From Rubricella aquisinus (GTDB taxonomy: Bacteria; Pseudomonadota; Alphaproteobacteria; Rhodobacterales; Rhodobacteraceae): a DNA stretch of 64,000 bases. Under the pieces are notes generated by a model. That model was given only the letters and a program-made list of their open reading frames with translations, did not search any database and was not told where the DNA came from. Shown here one piece after another: positions 44,003 to 53,306 of the stretch (the first letter of the stretch is position 1; each line of letters begins with the position of its first letter). The position numbers and the translations under genes are program-made. The stretch lies in NCBI RefSeq assembly GCF_014199445.1, contig NZ_JACIJS010000005.1:248001-312000 (forward strand), given 5' to 3'.

Positions 44003-45390
44003 TGGATGTGCAGCGCGCCGCGCATGACATTCAACGCCTGATCCGGCGCGACACCCGCGCCGGGCTTAACGCGGCACTCCTCCTCACCAAGACCCATCCA
44101 GATGATCCCGCGGCCCTTTATGCGCTTGCTACGGCGCAACGTTTCGCGGGTTTAGCAGCGGACGCCTTGGCGACATTGCAGAGATTGGAGCGGGATCACA
44201 GCTTTGATCAGCTTCATCAATCGCTGGGCTGGGCCTATCGTCGGTTGGGGCGCTACCCCGAGGCGCTCAGCGCGTTCTTGTGCGCCATGGCAATCACGCC
44301 GGACATGGTGTCGGAAGATGGGCAAAGGCTGATCGCGAAAACCATCAGCACGGCCCTGCTTGCCGGACAGCGCCCCCTCGCCCGGTCCATCGCACAAAAG
44401 CACCTGACAAAAAGGGCGCCCTGTTATGTGGCGACCGCTGCGTATTTTGCCGAACCACCCGAGAGCCCGAAACGGGAGGTGTTGGCCAAATTTATTCTGT
44501 CCCAATCCGATGCCATACCTATTGCCGGATTTTGGAAGAGCACAGACACACATATCGCCCGCCAATTGGACGATAAGGCGGAATTGACCCGCATCTTGCG
44601 GGACGAAAACGGGCAGGCCCCCGACTGGTATCCGGAGACGTTCATCCTTCCCGAAGACGCATCGCGGCTTACCGCACGGGGCCATTCGGGAAATTACTGG
44701 ATGTTCAAATCGGTGCAATTGACGGCGGGTGCGGAAACCGCCCTTGTGCGCGGGGACCATATTCACACCGTGAAAGAGGGGCTGACCCGGCGCGTGGCCC
44801 AACGCTACACCGCAAATCCGTTCCTGTATCACGGGCGCAAGGTCAACCTTCGGCTCTACATCGTGCTGCGCTCAGCGGCTGAACGGGCGCTATATCAATG
44901 GCATGACGGTCTCGTCACGATTTGCGCCACACCCTATCCCCGTATGGACGGGGACACGCTTGCGGGGCATATCGCCAATCCGTTGATCCTGTCGGAGACA
45001 GAGGTCAACACACCCATCGGAACGCTCCCGAGCCATGTCTGCGGCCTCAACGCGTTTATGGATGCCGCATTTGGCCCGGATGACCGGAGGATCCTGACAC
45101 AGCGGTTGGAGCAACTGGTACGCGATCTTTCAGGGCGATTGGATGCTCACGGCTTCTATGACAGATACGCCGCTTTGCCGCATCCAGATGCGCTGCCGCC
45201 AAAACTGATGGCGCTCGATATCGGGATTGATAGCGATCTGAAGCCATACCTCTATGAAGTTGAGGTCAGCCCGGGGATGGTTCCCGTTGGCCCGATCTGG
45301 ACCGATGTGACCCAACGCCTTGCCCAAGAATGGAGGAAGCTCACCTTCGATTTCTCAAAGGTGAGCTTCCAATTTGTTAAGCGGTTTTAA
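44002..45390 (+). CDS. TPR protein with tubulin-tyrosine-ligase-like ATP-grasp domain
   Basis: 462 residues. The N-terminal half (about 10-150) is helical with TPR-like repeats (LYALATAQRFAGLAADALAT, LGWAYRRLGRYPEALSAFLC). The C-terminal half is TTL-like: DWYPETFILPED (208-219), YWMFKS with candidate ATP-binding K236, RRVAQRYTANPFLYHGRKVN then LRLYIVLRSA (263-292), and MALDIGIDSDLKPYLYEVEV (403-422). TTL enzymes ligate an amino acid to a protein or peptide carboxylate. At the metal-binding EVN motif this protein reads EVE (419-421), so activity may differ. It is the last gene of the run. The target is unknown. Confidence 0.78.
   Translation: MDVQRAAHDIQRLIRRDTRAGLNAALLLTKTHPDDPAALYALATAQRFAGLAADALATLQRLERDHSFDQLHQSLGWAYRRLGRYPEALSAFLCAMAITPDMVSEDGQRLIAKTISTALLAGQRPLARSIAQKHLTKRAPCYVATAAYFAEPPESPKREVLAKFILSQSDAIPIAGFWKSTDTHIARQLDDKAELTRILRDENGQAPDWYPETFILPEDASRLTARGHSGNYWMFKSVQLTAGAETALVRGDHIHTVKEGLTRRVAQRYTANPFLYHGRKVNLRLYIVLRSAAERALYQWHDGLVTICATPYPRMDGDTLAGHIANPLILSETEVNTPIGTLPSHVCGLNAFMDAAFGPDDRRILTQRLEQLVRDLSGRLDAHGFYDRYAALPHPDALPPKLMALDIGIDSDLKPYLYEVEVSPGMVPVGPIWTDVTQRLAQEWRKLTFDFSKVSFQFVKRF
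45335..45370 (+). terminator. Hairpin inside the 3' end of the TTL-like gene
   Basis: A perfect 13-base inverted repeat (45335-45347 with 45358-45370) around a ten-base loop, followed by AATTTGTTAAGCGGTTTT. It lies within the last codons of the gene and 26 bases from the convergent gene's stop, so it probably ends the TelA operon transcript. Confidence 0.55.
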
Positions 45391-45395
45391 CCAGC

Positions 45396-48300
45396 TTACT
45401 GCGCCTCTTGGGGCCCTTCGCCACCGCCGATCAGCACACCGAACGGATCAAGGATCGTCGGGTCACCGAACGGTGCCGGATCGAACACGAAGTCCTCTTC
45501 CTCATCCCGGATCAGTTCCGAAGAGGACGAGTTCCGGGTGAAGATATCGACGGCCTCGCCGGAACCGGCAGTGTCGATGATCTCAAGGTCGAGCCCGGCA
45601 ACATCCGTCCGATCGCGCGGGATAACGTTGATCGCTTCGATCTTCGCACCGTAATCCTGCTCGATCCGCCGTGCCACATCACCGAAGCCGGTGGACGTGG
45701 ATGCACTGTCAGAGATGAAGTAAACCTTCGTCTGACGTGCCGCCGGGGAGTTTTCGAGGTAATCCGCGACTGCTTCAAGTGCGAGCGTGTAGTTGGACCC
45801 GCTGCCGAGCGGCACATCCATGCCCTCCAGCACCGTATCAATGAACGCATCGTCAGATTCGTAGTTGCCGAAATCCTTTACCGTCTCACCGAAACCGAAG
45901 ATCTGAGACCGCACAATCGTGCCGCCACGCTCCTCGGGCGTCAGGCCCGTGATGTCGATCGGCGTACCGTTCGCGTCAACCTCACCCTGGTTGATGAAGC
46001 TGAAATCACGATCCGGGCTGAGCGCCGTGAACTCGTCAAAGGCAACGTCGCGGTTTTCGGACACAGATTGCGACATGCCGAAGGTGAAGCGGATCGCCCA
46101 GTCAACAAGCTGGTTTACACCATCTTGGTTACCGAAGATATCTGCCGTCCGACCGGTGAAGTTGTTCTGCGCCAGCATGGACACCGAGTTATCAATCACG
46201 AAGACCATGTTGATGATCTCTTCCTCAAGCGGGGAGACACTATCATCCATGCCATCAATCACGATGGTTGCCTGCGCCGTGTCGGTGCCGCCATTGCCAT
46301 CCGACACCGTGTAGGTGAAGGAAACCTGGTCGACTTCTCCCGTGTTCAAGTCCTGGAAGTTCTCACCCGGCTTAAAGGTGAATGTCCCGTCCGCACGAAG
46401 CGTCACGACACCCTCACGGCCCGTTCCCAGATCGGAGATGACGTTGATGTTAAGGCTGGTGTTCGCCGCCAAGCCATCAATGGTGAGCACGTCGGAAAGA
46501 TCCTCGTCCTCATCGTTGAACAGCACATTGCCAGAAACAGCGGAGTCCTCATCGGTCCGGTAATCCGGATCGTTCAGCGCGGTCGGCGGCTCGTTCACAC
46601 CATCGACGTTGATCTCAAGTACAGCCGTTGAGGTGCCGCCATTGCCATCGGATATGGTGTATTCCACCGCGAAGGTTTCGGTTTCGCCTTCTGCGATACC
46701 AACCGTGTTGATCTGCGTGAAGGTGAACGAACCATCCGCATTGAGGGTGATATCCGCCACATAGAAGCCACCAGCAGGATCGGGCAGCAGCACGCGCTGG
46801 GTTTCACCCGGCACCTTGCCATTGCCAAAGCCGATCACAGTCAGTGCGTCATTCTCGGGATCAGTGTCGTTCGGCAGAACGTTGCCGGACACAGAGCCTT
46901 CGACGCCAACGGTCTTCTGACCGACGGTGAACCCGTCATTCACAGCCGTCGGGCCGTCATTCGCACCCACGAAGGTGATCGTGACCGTTTCGGTCGCGGT
47001 GCCACCATTCCCGTCATCGGCGGTGTAGGTGAAGGTCACCGTGTCGGTGTCGCCATCGCTCATCGCGTTGAGGCCCGCACCCGGCACTGCCGTGTAGGAG
47101 CCATCCGCATTCACGGTGACAAGTGCCGTCGCGCCATTCGCCGTCGCCACAGTGACGGCAGAGCCGATGGCCGCGCCCAGCGATGTGGCGGTCACGGTCA
47201 GCGTGTCGCCATCCGCGTCGGCAGAGCCTGCCAGCACGTTGCCAACAGCGGTGGTGTCCTCATCCACGGTCTGAGCAATCGCAACCACTGTCGGCACATC
47301 GTTCGTGCCCGTGATCGTGATTTCAAGCGTGGAGGTGATCTGCGCACCATTGTTGTCGGTGATGGTGTAGGTCGTCAGGAACGAACCAGTTTCACCGGCA
47401 GCAAGCACTTCCGCATCCGCGATAACCGCCGTGTAGGAGCCATCTGCCGCGAAGGTCACGGTGGCCGTCATGGCCGCGCCACGCTCGGACAGGCCGTTGA
47501 CAACCACAGAGCCAGTCGCCACATCCGCGCCGTTTACGGACACAAGAGAGATCGTGTCGTTCTGATCCGGGTCAGAGTCGTTGTCGAGCAGGTTGCCGGA
47601 CACAGACGGTGCGTCTTCGGTGGTGGTTGCGGTATCCGCAACAGCCACGGGGCCGTCATTCGTTCCCTGAATTTCGACCGTGACGGTGCCGTCACCAAAG
47701 CCGCCATTCCCGTCCGTGCCGGTCACGGTGAAGGTGAGGCTGTCGGTGTCACCGACGCTCAGCTCATTCATCTGTGCACCCGGAACAACGGTGAAGCTGC
47801 CATCCGCGTTCACGGTGACTTCGACCGTCCGGCCGCCATCGGTGGTCGCCGTTACGGTCTCCCCGATGTTGCCAAGGGAAGAGCCGGACAGGCTCACCAT
47901 GTCGCCGTCGATATCGGACGCGCCAGCAAGCGCGTTGCCGGTCACGGCGGTGTCTTCGTCGGTGACAAAGCTGGTGTTGGCCAGAACCGGGCCATCATTC
48001 GCGCCGATAATCGTGATCGTCAGCACGCCGCGATCGGTCCCGCCATTGCCATCGGAAATTCCGTAAGCCGTGGAAATCTCGACCGTTTCGCCTTCGGACA
48101 GCGTGTTGGCCGCCGGGATGTTCAGGGTGTAGTTGCCCTGCGCATCGAAAGAGAGCGTCCCCGTGATCGCCTTACCAGCGGAGGACACGCCAAGCACCGG
48201 CACATCAATCAAGCCGGGTGCAATCAGGCCGATATCGGTCAGGGTCAACACATCGCTGGTGTCCGGATCGGAGTCGTTTGCCAGCACGTTGCCGGTGAAC

Positions 48301-50507
48301 GGGATGTCGTCCTCACCAATGGTGACAAAATCGTCAATCGCGGTCGGGCCATCGTTCTCGCCTTCGAACACGATGACAACGGTGCCCTCATCGGACGCGC
48401 CGTTCCCGTCTTCTGCGGTGAAGGTGAAGGTCAGGCTGTCGGTTTCACCCACGGCGAGACCGTTCAGGTTGCCTTCGGGATCAACCGTGTAGCTGCCATC
48501 GGCATTCACGATCAGGCTGACGGCCACGCCTGCGGCGGTGGTCGCCTGAAGCGTTGCGCCAACCGCACCAAGGGAGGTGGAGGACACGGTGATCGTGTCA
48601 CCATCTTCATCCGTTGCACCCGCCAGCACGTTGCCGGACACGGCCACATCTTCGGGCGTGGTCACGGAGGTGTCCACGACGACCGGTGCTTCATTGTCGG
48701 ACAGGCCTTCGATGGTGACGGTCACTTCGCCAGTCTCAAAGATCGGCTCGACCACATCTTCACCAACGCTGTAGACCAGATCGTCAATCGCGCCGGAGCC
48801 CTTGAGCACAACAATCATGTGCGTGACGTCTTCGCCGTTCAGCGCGACCTCGTTGATGGAATTGTCACGGCCACCGGGCACCCACTGGGAGCCGGTTTTC
48901 TGCCAGTTCTCATCATAAAAGCCGATCCAGACGCCTTCTTCGTTGTCGATCAGCGTGAGGGAGGACACATCCGCCGGCTCGTCAAAGGTGAAGCGGATCT
49001 CGCCACCCTTTGCGTTGTCATCCGGGTTCCGGCTGTTGCCGTTCTCAGAGATGATCAGGATATTGTCCTGCGTGGACGTGCGCAGATCACGATCCCCACC
49101 CGTCGGGTTGTTGGAGTCGAAGATCATCGCCTCGTTATGCTTGCGCGCCTTACCGTACCCTTTCACCGAGACGGACACGCCATCAAACTGATTGGTGATC
49201 ACATCGCCGGCCTTCAGCTCGGTGCGGCTGGATGCACCATCATCGGCAAAGCCGTCGCTGTTGCCGCGCGTACCATTGCTGTTACCGCCGCCTTTACCGT
49301 TCGGGTTTTCACCAGCGTTGCCGACGCCCTTATCATTGCCGGGGTTGCCATTGGCTGCGCCTTCGATCACGGCATCGGAGGTCTCAAAATCAATCGTCTT
49401 GGTGACTTTGTTCGACACAACCTGCTCACCGGCCACGATGGAATAGCTGAACTGGAGCTGATCCAGCTCACCTTCTGCCATGTCGTTTGCGTCCGGGCCG
49501 GGGGTGAAGGTATAGGAACCATCGGCCTGCACCAGGAGGGTGCCGGTGTAGCCGCCTTCGGTCACGACAGCCGTTTCCACACCAAACTCAACGGTCTGAC
49601 CGTTGAAGGTGATGAAGGCGAGTTCGATATCGTCGCCATCCGCGTCAAACGCAGCGTCCAGCACGTTGCCGCTGATCGGCGTGTCTTCGTCAGTGACGAC
49701 AGCGAGGTCATTTGCAACCGGCGCATCATCCACACCGGTCACGGTGATGGAGATGGTGGAGGTTGCGGTGTTCCCTTGGGTGTTCTCAATCGTGTAGGTC
49801 AGCGTCACGGTTGCGGTTTCGCCTTCGGCAAGAGCCGCGAAATCGCCCGCATCGTCAAAGCTCACATTGCCGTCCGCGCTCACCAGAACGCGCCCGCCTT
49901 CCGGCAGGTCGATCCAGACGCCAACCATCTCGGCAGAGCCGTCGATGGACTTCACGACGATCGCTTCGCCGTTGTTGGAGTCGTCATTCTCAAGGATGTT
50001 TGCAATCGGGGAGGCATCAATCTCACCCACTGTCACCCCGAGGACATCGGCAACAGCAGTCGGATCCACGTCCACCGCACCGGCGCCAAGGCAGCCATAG
50101 TGCAGCGATCCACAATCATTGTAATAGCAAAGCGCGGTGAGGGTCACGCCGGTCGCTGGGGTCCGACCATAGAAGGTGAAGTAGTCATCGCAGGAGCCGG
50201 AACCTTCTACCTCGATCAGGTAGTAGATTTTGCCGTCGCTGCCGCGCATGACGAAATACCCTTCCCAGTAGGCATTGCCCACATCGGTCCATTCGCCATT
50301 CTCGAAAACCTTGCCCGGCTGCCAATCGGTGCCACGCTCGTTGCGGCCGCGATCCCCCGCGAGGCCAGCATCGTTGTCGTACACATAAATCTCAGCGGTG
50401 GCGCCGGAATAGGTGAAGCTGTCACCCACGCCGAAATTGCCGTCGGCGGCAATCGCGTCTTCATTGATCGCGGAGAAACTCTTCCAGCTGTACTTGCTGC
50501 GTCCCAT
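45396..50507 (-). CDS. Large Ig-like repeat protein with von Willebrand A domain
   Basis: 1703 residues from the start at 50507 (MGRSKYSWKSFSAINEDAIA); ATG at 50552 is an alternative. An N-terminal unique domain is followed by about nine cadherin/VCBS-like (tandem-95 type) repeats of about 100 residues, each with NDGP or similar, EDxxxxGNVL, DxDGD, ADGSYT and a closing G(A/T)ND. After the second repeat is a Gly/Asn-rich linker (about 49380-49220) and an inserted beta-sandwich-like domain (to about 48740). A VWA domain (about 46235-45540) has the MIDAS-like FVIDNSVSM. Highly acidic, with no Sec signal and no clear RTX nonapeptides. Probably a secreted, calcium-stabilised surface adhesin or matrix protein; the export route is unproven. 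Confidence 0.88.
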   Translation of the reverse strand: MGRSKYSWKSFSAINEDAIAADGNFGVGDSFTYSGATAEIYVYDNDAGLAGDRGRNERGTDWQPGKVFENGEWTDVGNAYWEGYFVMRGSDGKIYYLIEVEGSGSCDDYFTFYGRTPATGVTLTALCYYNDCGSLHYGCLGAGAVDVDPTAVADVLGVTVGEIDASPIANILENDDSNNGEAIVVKSIDGSAEMVGVWIDLPEGGRVLVSADGNVSFDDAGDFAALAEGETATVTLTYTIENTQGNTATSTISITVTGVDDAPVANDLAVVTDEDTPISGNVLDAAFDADGDDIELAFITFNGQTVEFGVETAVVTEGGYTGTLLVQADGSYTFTPGPDANDMAEGELDQLQFSYSIVAGEQVVSNKVTKTIDFETSDAVIEGAANGNPGNDKGVGNAGENPNGKGGGNSNGTRGNSDGFADDGASSRTELKAGDVITNQFDGVSVSVKGYGKARKHNEAMIFDSNNPTGGDRDLRTSTQDNILIISENGNSRNPDDNAKGGEIRFTFDEPADVSSLTLIDNEEGVWIGFYDENWQKTGSQWVPGGRDNSINEVALNGEDVTHMIVVLKGSGAIDDLVYSVGEDVVEPIFETGEVTVTIEGLSDNEAPVVVDTSVTTPEDVAVSGNVLAGATDEDGDTITVSSTSLGAVGATLQATTAAGVAVSLIVNADGSYTVDPEGNLNGLAVGETDSLTFTFTAEDGNGASDEGTVVIVFEGENDGPTAIDDFVTIGEDDIPFTGNVLANDSDPDTSDVLTLTDIGLIAPGLIDVPVLGVSSAGKAITGTLSFDAQGNYTLNIPAANTLSEGETVEISTAYGISDGNGGTDRGVLTITIIGANDGPVLANTSFVTDEDTAVTGNALAGASDIDGDMVSLSGSSLGNIGETVTATTDGGRTVEVTVNADGSFTVVPGAQMNELSVGDTDSLTFTVTGTDGNGGFGDGTVTVEIQGTNDGPVAVADTATTTEDAPSVSGNLLDNDSDPDQNDTISLVSVNGADVATGSVVVNGLSERGAAMTATVTFAADGSYTAVIADAEVLAAGETGSFLTTYTITDNNGAQITSTLEITITGTNDVPTVVAIAQTVDEDTTAVGNVLAGSADADGDTLTVTATSLGAAIGSAVTVATANGATALVTVNADGSYTAVPGAGLNAMSDGDTDTVTFTYTADDGNGGTATETVTITFVGANDGPTAVNDGFTVGQKTVGVEGSVSGNVLPNDTDPENDALTVIGFGNGKVPGETQRVLLPDPAGGFYVADITLNADGSFTFTQINTVGIAEGETETFAVEYTISDGNGGTSTAVLEINVDGVNEPPTALNDPDYRTDEDSAVSGNVLFNDEDEDLSDVLTIDGLAANTSLNINVISDLGTGREGVVTLRADGTFTFKPGENFQDLNTGEVDQVSFTYTVSDGNGGTDTAQATIVIDGMDDSVSPLEEEIINMVFVIDNSVSMLAQNNFTGRTADIFGNQDGVNQLVDWAIRFTFGMSQSVSENRDVAFDEFTALSPDRDFSFINQGEVDANGTPIDITGLTPEERGGTIVRSQIFGFGETVKDFGNYESDDAFIDTVLEGMDVPLGSGSNYTLALEAVADYLENSPAARQTKVYFISDSASTSTGFGDVARRIEQDYGAKIEAINVIPRDRTDVAGLDLEIIDTAGSGEAVDIFTRNSSSSELIRDEEEDFVFDPAPFGDPTILDPFGVLIGGGEGPQEAQ

Positions 50508-50835
50508 GATCTCACATTCCTCGTTTGGCCCATTACGGGCTGTCCCCTTCAAACTGGAGCGTCACTCATTGCGCCTACCAGCCGATCGAATGCGAAGCCC
50601 CCACCTGCACGCGATCTAGTTAGCCAATGAAATAAGGCATCCCGCCTGAACTTCATAGCGTTTTGGTAGGAGCAGATTCGGGCGGGATTGGGGCGGAACA
50701 GCGTCCAATTCTGGCAATTCGGGCGGCTAACGTGAATTCCAGCAACCACAGGTTGCAATGCCGCCGCGTCACCAAAAAAAAGCCCGCCCCTGATCGCGTC
50801 AGGGGCGAGCGTTGTGAATTTACAACAATTTCACA
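50508..50835. other. Intergenic region upstream of the giant Ig/VWA gene
   Basis: 328 bases without a supported gene. It must hold the promoter of the giant gene on the minus strand, and it ends with the terminator of the 5'-nucleotidase gene (50772-50810). No exact EcfG site. Nothing else recognised. Confidence 0.5.
50772..50810 (-). terminator. Strong intrinsic terminator of the 5'-nucleotidase gene
   Basis: On the minus strand a 12-base stem (50810-50799 with 50793-50782, one mismatch; core GCCCCTGA/TCAGGGGC) with loop CGCGA is followed by eight T residues. It lies 25 bases past the stop. Confidence 0.92.
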
Positions 50836-52425
50836 TCAATTTTGGGAAATACGCCCATCGGTGTAGGGCGTGTAGGTTCCACTCGCCTCAAGGTAGTCTG
50901 CGACCACCTGCTCAAGGCCCGGGCCAAAGTCATAGGCATTGATCGCCTGATCCCGGAACATGGCGTAGCCATCGCCACCGTTTCGCATGTAATTGTTTGA
51001 AACGACGCCATAAATTGCGTCCTCATCAATCGCGGTCCAGCCAGAATCGCCCATCACTTCGACCGAGACGATTCTCGACCCCGGCGCAGCGGCGGCATCC
51101 CAGACGAAGCGCAGGCCAGACACCTGCGGGAACCGGCCCGCGCCATCCTCGACGCGACTCACCCCGTTCTCCAGCGCCGCAATCACGGCAGAGCCGGGCA
51201 GTTGGAAGGTCGCCAGCGTGTTCTGGAATGGCAGCACGGTGAGCACTTCACCCATCAGGATTTGCCCCTCATCAATGGAGGCACGCAGGCCGCCACCGTT
51301 TTGGATCGCGATGGAAATACCCTGATCCTTCACCCGCTCCAGCATGGCATCAGCAACAAGATTGCCCATGGCGCATTCCATCGCCCGGCACACGCTGCGA
51401 TCCCCTTCGATCGCTGCCGAAGTCATTGAAACAGGCTGGTTTTTCAGCTCCTCAATCGGGGCCGCCATTTCCGCGACGCGCGCGCTGATCGCCGGGTCGG
51501 GAACGACCGACGCGTCAAGCAGGATCGTGTCGCCATAGGCGTCTTTCACCTCGCCCGCATCGTCGAATTCCAGTGTCAACTCGCCGACGAATTTGGAATA
51601 CGCATAGGCCTGCACGATGGGCACAAGCTCCCCATTCGGGCCAGACGCCCAATAGGGATAGGCCACGTCCGCATCCGGCGAACGCCCGAACCACGTGTGC
51701 GAATGCCCACCGACAATCGCATCAATGCCGGACACGTTTTGCGCAATTTCCAGATCCTTGGCAAAGCCCACATGGGTGACGGCGATGATCTTGTCGATGC
51801 CCTGCGCGGTCAGTTCTTCAACCTGCTGCTGAAGGCTCTCGATCTCGTCGGAGAACACGACACGCGGGCCGGGGCTGGAGGTTTCCACCGTATCGGTGGC
51901 CAGCGCTGTGACGATACCCACCTGCTCCCCACCGACGCTGAGGACGGCAGTGCGCCCGACCTTCCCGTTCAGCTCGGGATCTTGCGACACGCTGAGGTTA
52001 CCGGACAGAACCGGGAAAGACACCGCGTCGATGAACCGGCCAAGTGCTGCGGGGCCATCGTCGAATTCGTGGTTGCCGACCGCCATCGCGTCATAGCCGA
52101 TCGCTTCCATAAACTCGGCTGCCGCCGCCCCCTTATAGGTGGTGTAGAACAGCGAGCCCTGGAACGGATCACCCGCATCGAGCACGAGGATATTGTCATG
52201 CTCGGCGCGCAGTTGATCGACCATCGTCTTGATCCGTGCGGCCCCGCCAAAGCATTTGCCTTCCGCGTCATCCTCGGCATTACAGGTGCTGTCGAAGCGG
52301 TTGATCGGCTCTATCCGGCTGTGAACGTCATTCGTATGCGCAATGACGAGGGTAAAGTCGGCCAGCGCCGCCCCTCCCATCATCGTCAACGCGGTCGTTG
52401 CCGCCAAAAGGCTGGATGCTCTCAT
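50836..52425 (-). CDS. Secreted 5'-nucleotidase / UDP-sugar hydrolase family phosphatase
   Basis: Periplasmic metallophosphoesterase that releases nucleosides and phosphate from nucleotides. 529 residues with a Sec signal peptide, MRASSLLAATTALTMMGGAA (cut near ALA-DF). Metal-site motifs are IAHTNDVHSRIEPI, LDAGDPFQGSLFYT, AVGNHEFDDGPAAL and VGGHSHTW. The C-terminal nucleotide-binding domain includes IQNGGGLRASIDEG and NNYMRNGGDGYAMF. Two extra cysteines in DSTCNAEDDAEGKCFGG may form a disulfide. Stand-alone gene. Confidence 0.95.
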   Translation of the reverse strand: MRASSLLAATTALTMMGGAALADFTLVIAHTNDVHSRIEPINRFDSTCNAEDDAEGKCFGGAARIKTMVDQLRAEHDNILVLDAGDPFQGSLFYTTYKGAAAAEFMEAIGYDAMAVGNHEFDDGPAALGRFIDAVSFPVLSGNLSVSQDPELNGKVGRTAVLSVGGEQVGIVTALATDTVETSSPGPRVVFSDEIESLQQQVEELTAQGIDKIIAVTHVGFAKDLEIAQNVSGIDAIVGGHSHTWFGRSPDADVAYPYWASGPNGELVPIVQAYAYSKFVGELTLEFDDAGEVKDAYGDTILLDASVVPDPAISARVAEMAAPIEELKNQPVSMTSAAIEGDRSVCRAMECAMGNLVADAMLERVKDQGISIAIQNGGGLRASIDEGQILMGEVLTVLPFQNTLATFQLPGSAVIAALENGVSRVEDGAGRFPQVSGLRFVWDAAAAPGSRIVSVEVMGDSGWTAIDEDAIYGVVSNNYMRNGGDGYAMFRDQAINAYDFGPGLEQVVADYLEASGTYTPYTDGRISQN

Positions 52426-52720
52426 CAGATTGTCTCCTTGAAGGTGTTGGACTGTGCCGGATGCTGAGACCCAAAGCGATTCAAGTCAACGCGGACGCGA
52501 CGTAGCCGTCGCAAAAAGGCCACGCCGCACATCGATCACTTTCACGCATAATTTACGCCTCAAAGTATTGACCAGATCATTTCACCATGAAACCGTGGCA
52601 ACGGCATAAATGTTTAGCGCCTCCAAATCATTGGCGCACCGAGAGGGTTGGCTTGTTGAAGTGTTCTCCCAGACTAAGTCGGACGAAATAAATAGATTTC
52701 TAATATAGGTAATCTTTCAG
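52426..52720. other. Relatively AT-rich intergenic region
   Basis: 295 bases between divergent genes, noticeably more AT-rich towards 52560-52720 than the surrounding chromosome (TAAATAGATTTCTAATATAG near 52690). It should contain promoters for the nucleotidase and the lipoprotein. No gene seen. Confidence 0.5.
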
Positions 52721-53176
52721 ATGTTTAAATTACACGCACCTAGGTATATTTTAGCAGCTCTTGGGATTGGCATACTCTCAGCCTGTGCAACAAGTGATGT
52801 TTCCGGGACCGCACAGATTGATGAAACCTTCTCCGTTAACACGCTTGGTTGGGGCGGGGATGACGGCGCAGCGATATTCACAAAAGCACAACCCACCGCC
52901 GACGGAATGACCCTACTCTGCGCTGCGGCACGCTACACGCCTGGAGCCAACAACGGGCGTGTTACCAAAGAGTTCCTCGCGAAGACCAGTTTGCAAACAG
53001 AAGATGGCGGCGTGATCACACCGAACTTGAGTTTCGCCTCAATCCGCTCGGTGTCCAATCCAAACTCAGTCAGTGGGCGGGCTGCGCATTGCACAAATCT
53101 AGAGGTGGAATGGCAACCAGAGTTCGGCAATGAGCATGAAATCGTTCTCATAGGTGGCAACCGTGTCCGTTTCTGA
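52721..53176 (+). CDS. Hypothetical lipoprotein (first of a tandem pair)
   Basis: 151 residues with lipoprotein signal MFKLHAPRYILAALGIGILS and AC (lipobox LSAC). The mature part is small and beta-rich, including WGGDDGAAIFTKAQ, GMTLLCAAARYTPG, SLQTEDGGVITPN and AAHCTNLEVEW; the two cysteines of LLC and AHC could pair. No family recognised. Codon use and base composition are more AT-rich than in neighbouring genes, which suggests acquisition by transfer. A broken paralogue follows at 53307. Confidence 0.75.
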   Translation: MFKLHAPRYILAALGIGILSACATSDVSGTAQIDETFSVNTLGWGGDDGAAIFTKAQPTADGMTLLCAAARYTPGANNGRVTKEFLAKTSLQTEDGGVITPNLSFASIRSVSNPNSVSGRAAHCTNLEVEWQPEFGNEHEIVLIGGNRVRF

Positions 53177-53306
53177 TGCGGCCAGCGGACCACCCTCTTG
53201 GCAGACATCAAATCCACGCGCCGCCTTCTCGCAAACGCACAATGCACCCAACGAAATGGGACGGGACCTCAACCAACACCCAAACAAAAATGAAAAGTAG
53301 TTCGAG

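Noticed and set aside
46240-50050. Direct repeats that might be a CRISPR array
   Set aside because: The repeats are about 300 bases, in frame, and encode Ig-like domains. There are no short identical repeats with unique spacers.
48819-50630. Long plus-strand open frame of about 600 codons opposite the giant Ig/VWA gene
   Set aside because: It is antisense to clear Ig-like repeats and has no recognisable domains. Repetitive GC-rich genes often leave the opposite strand open.
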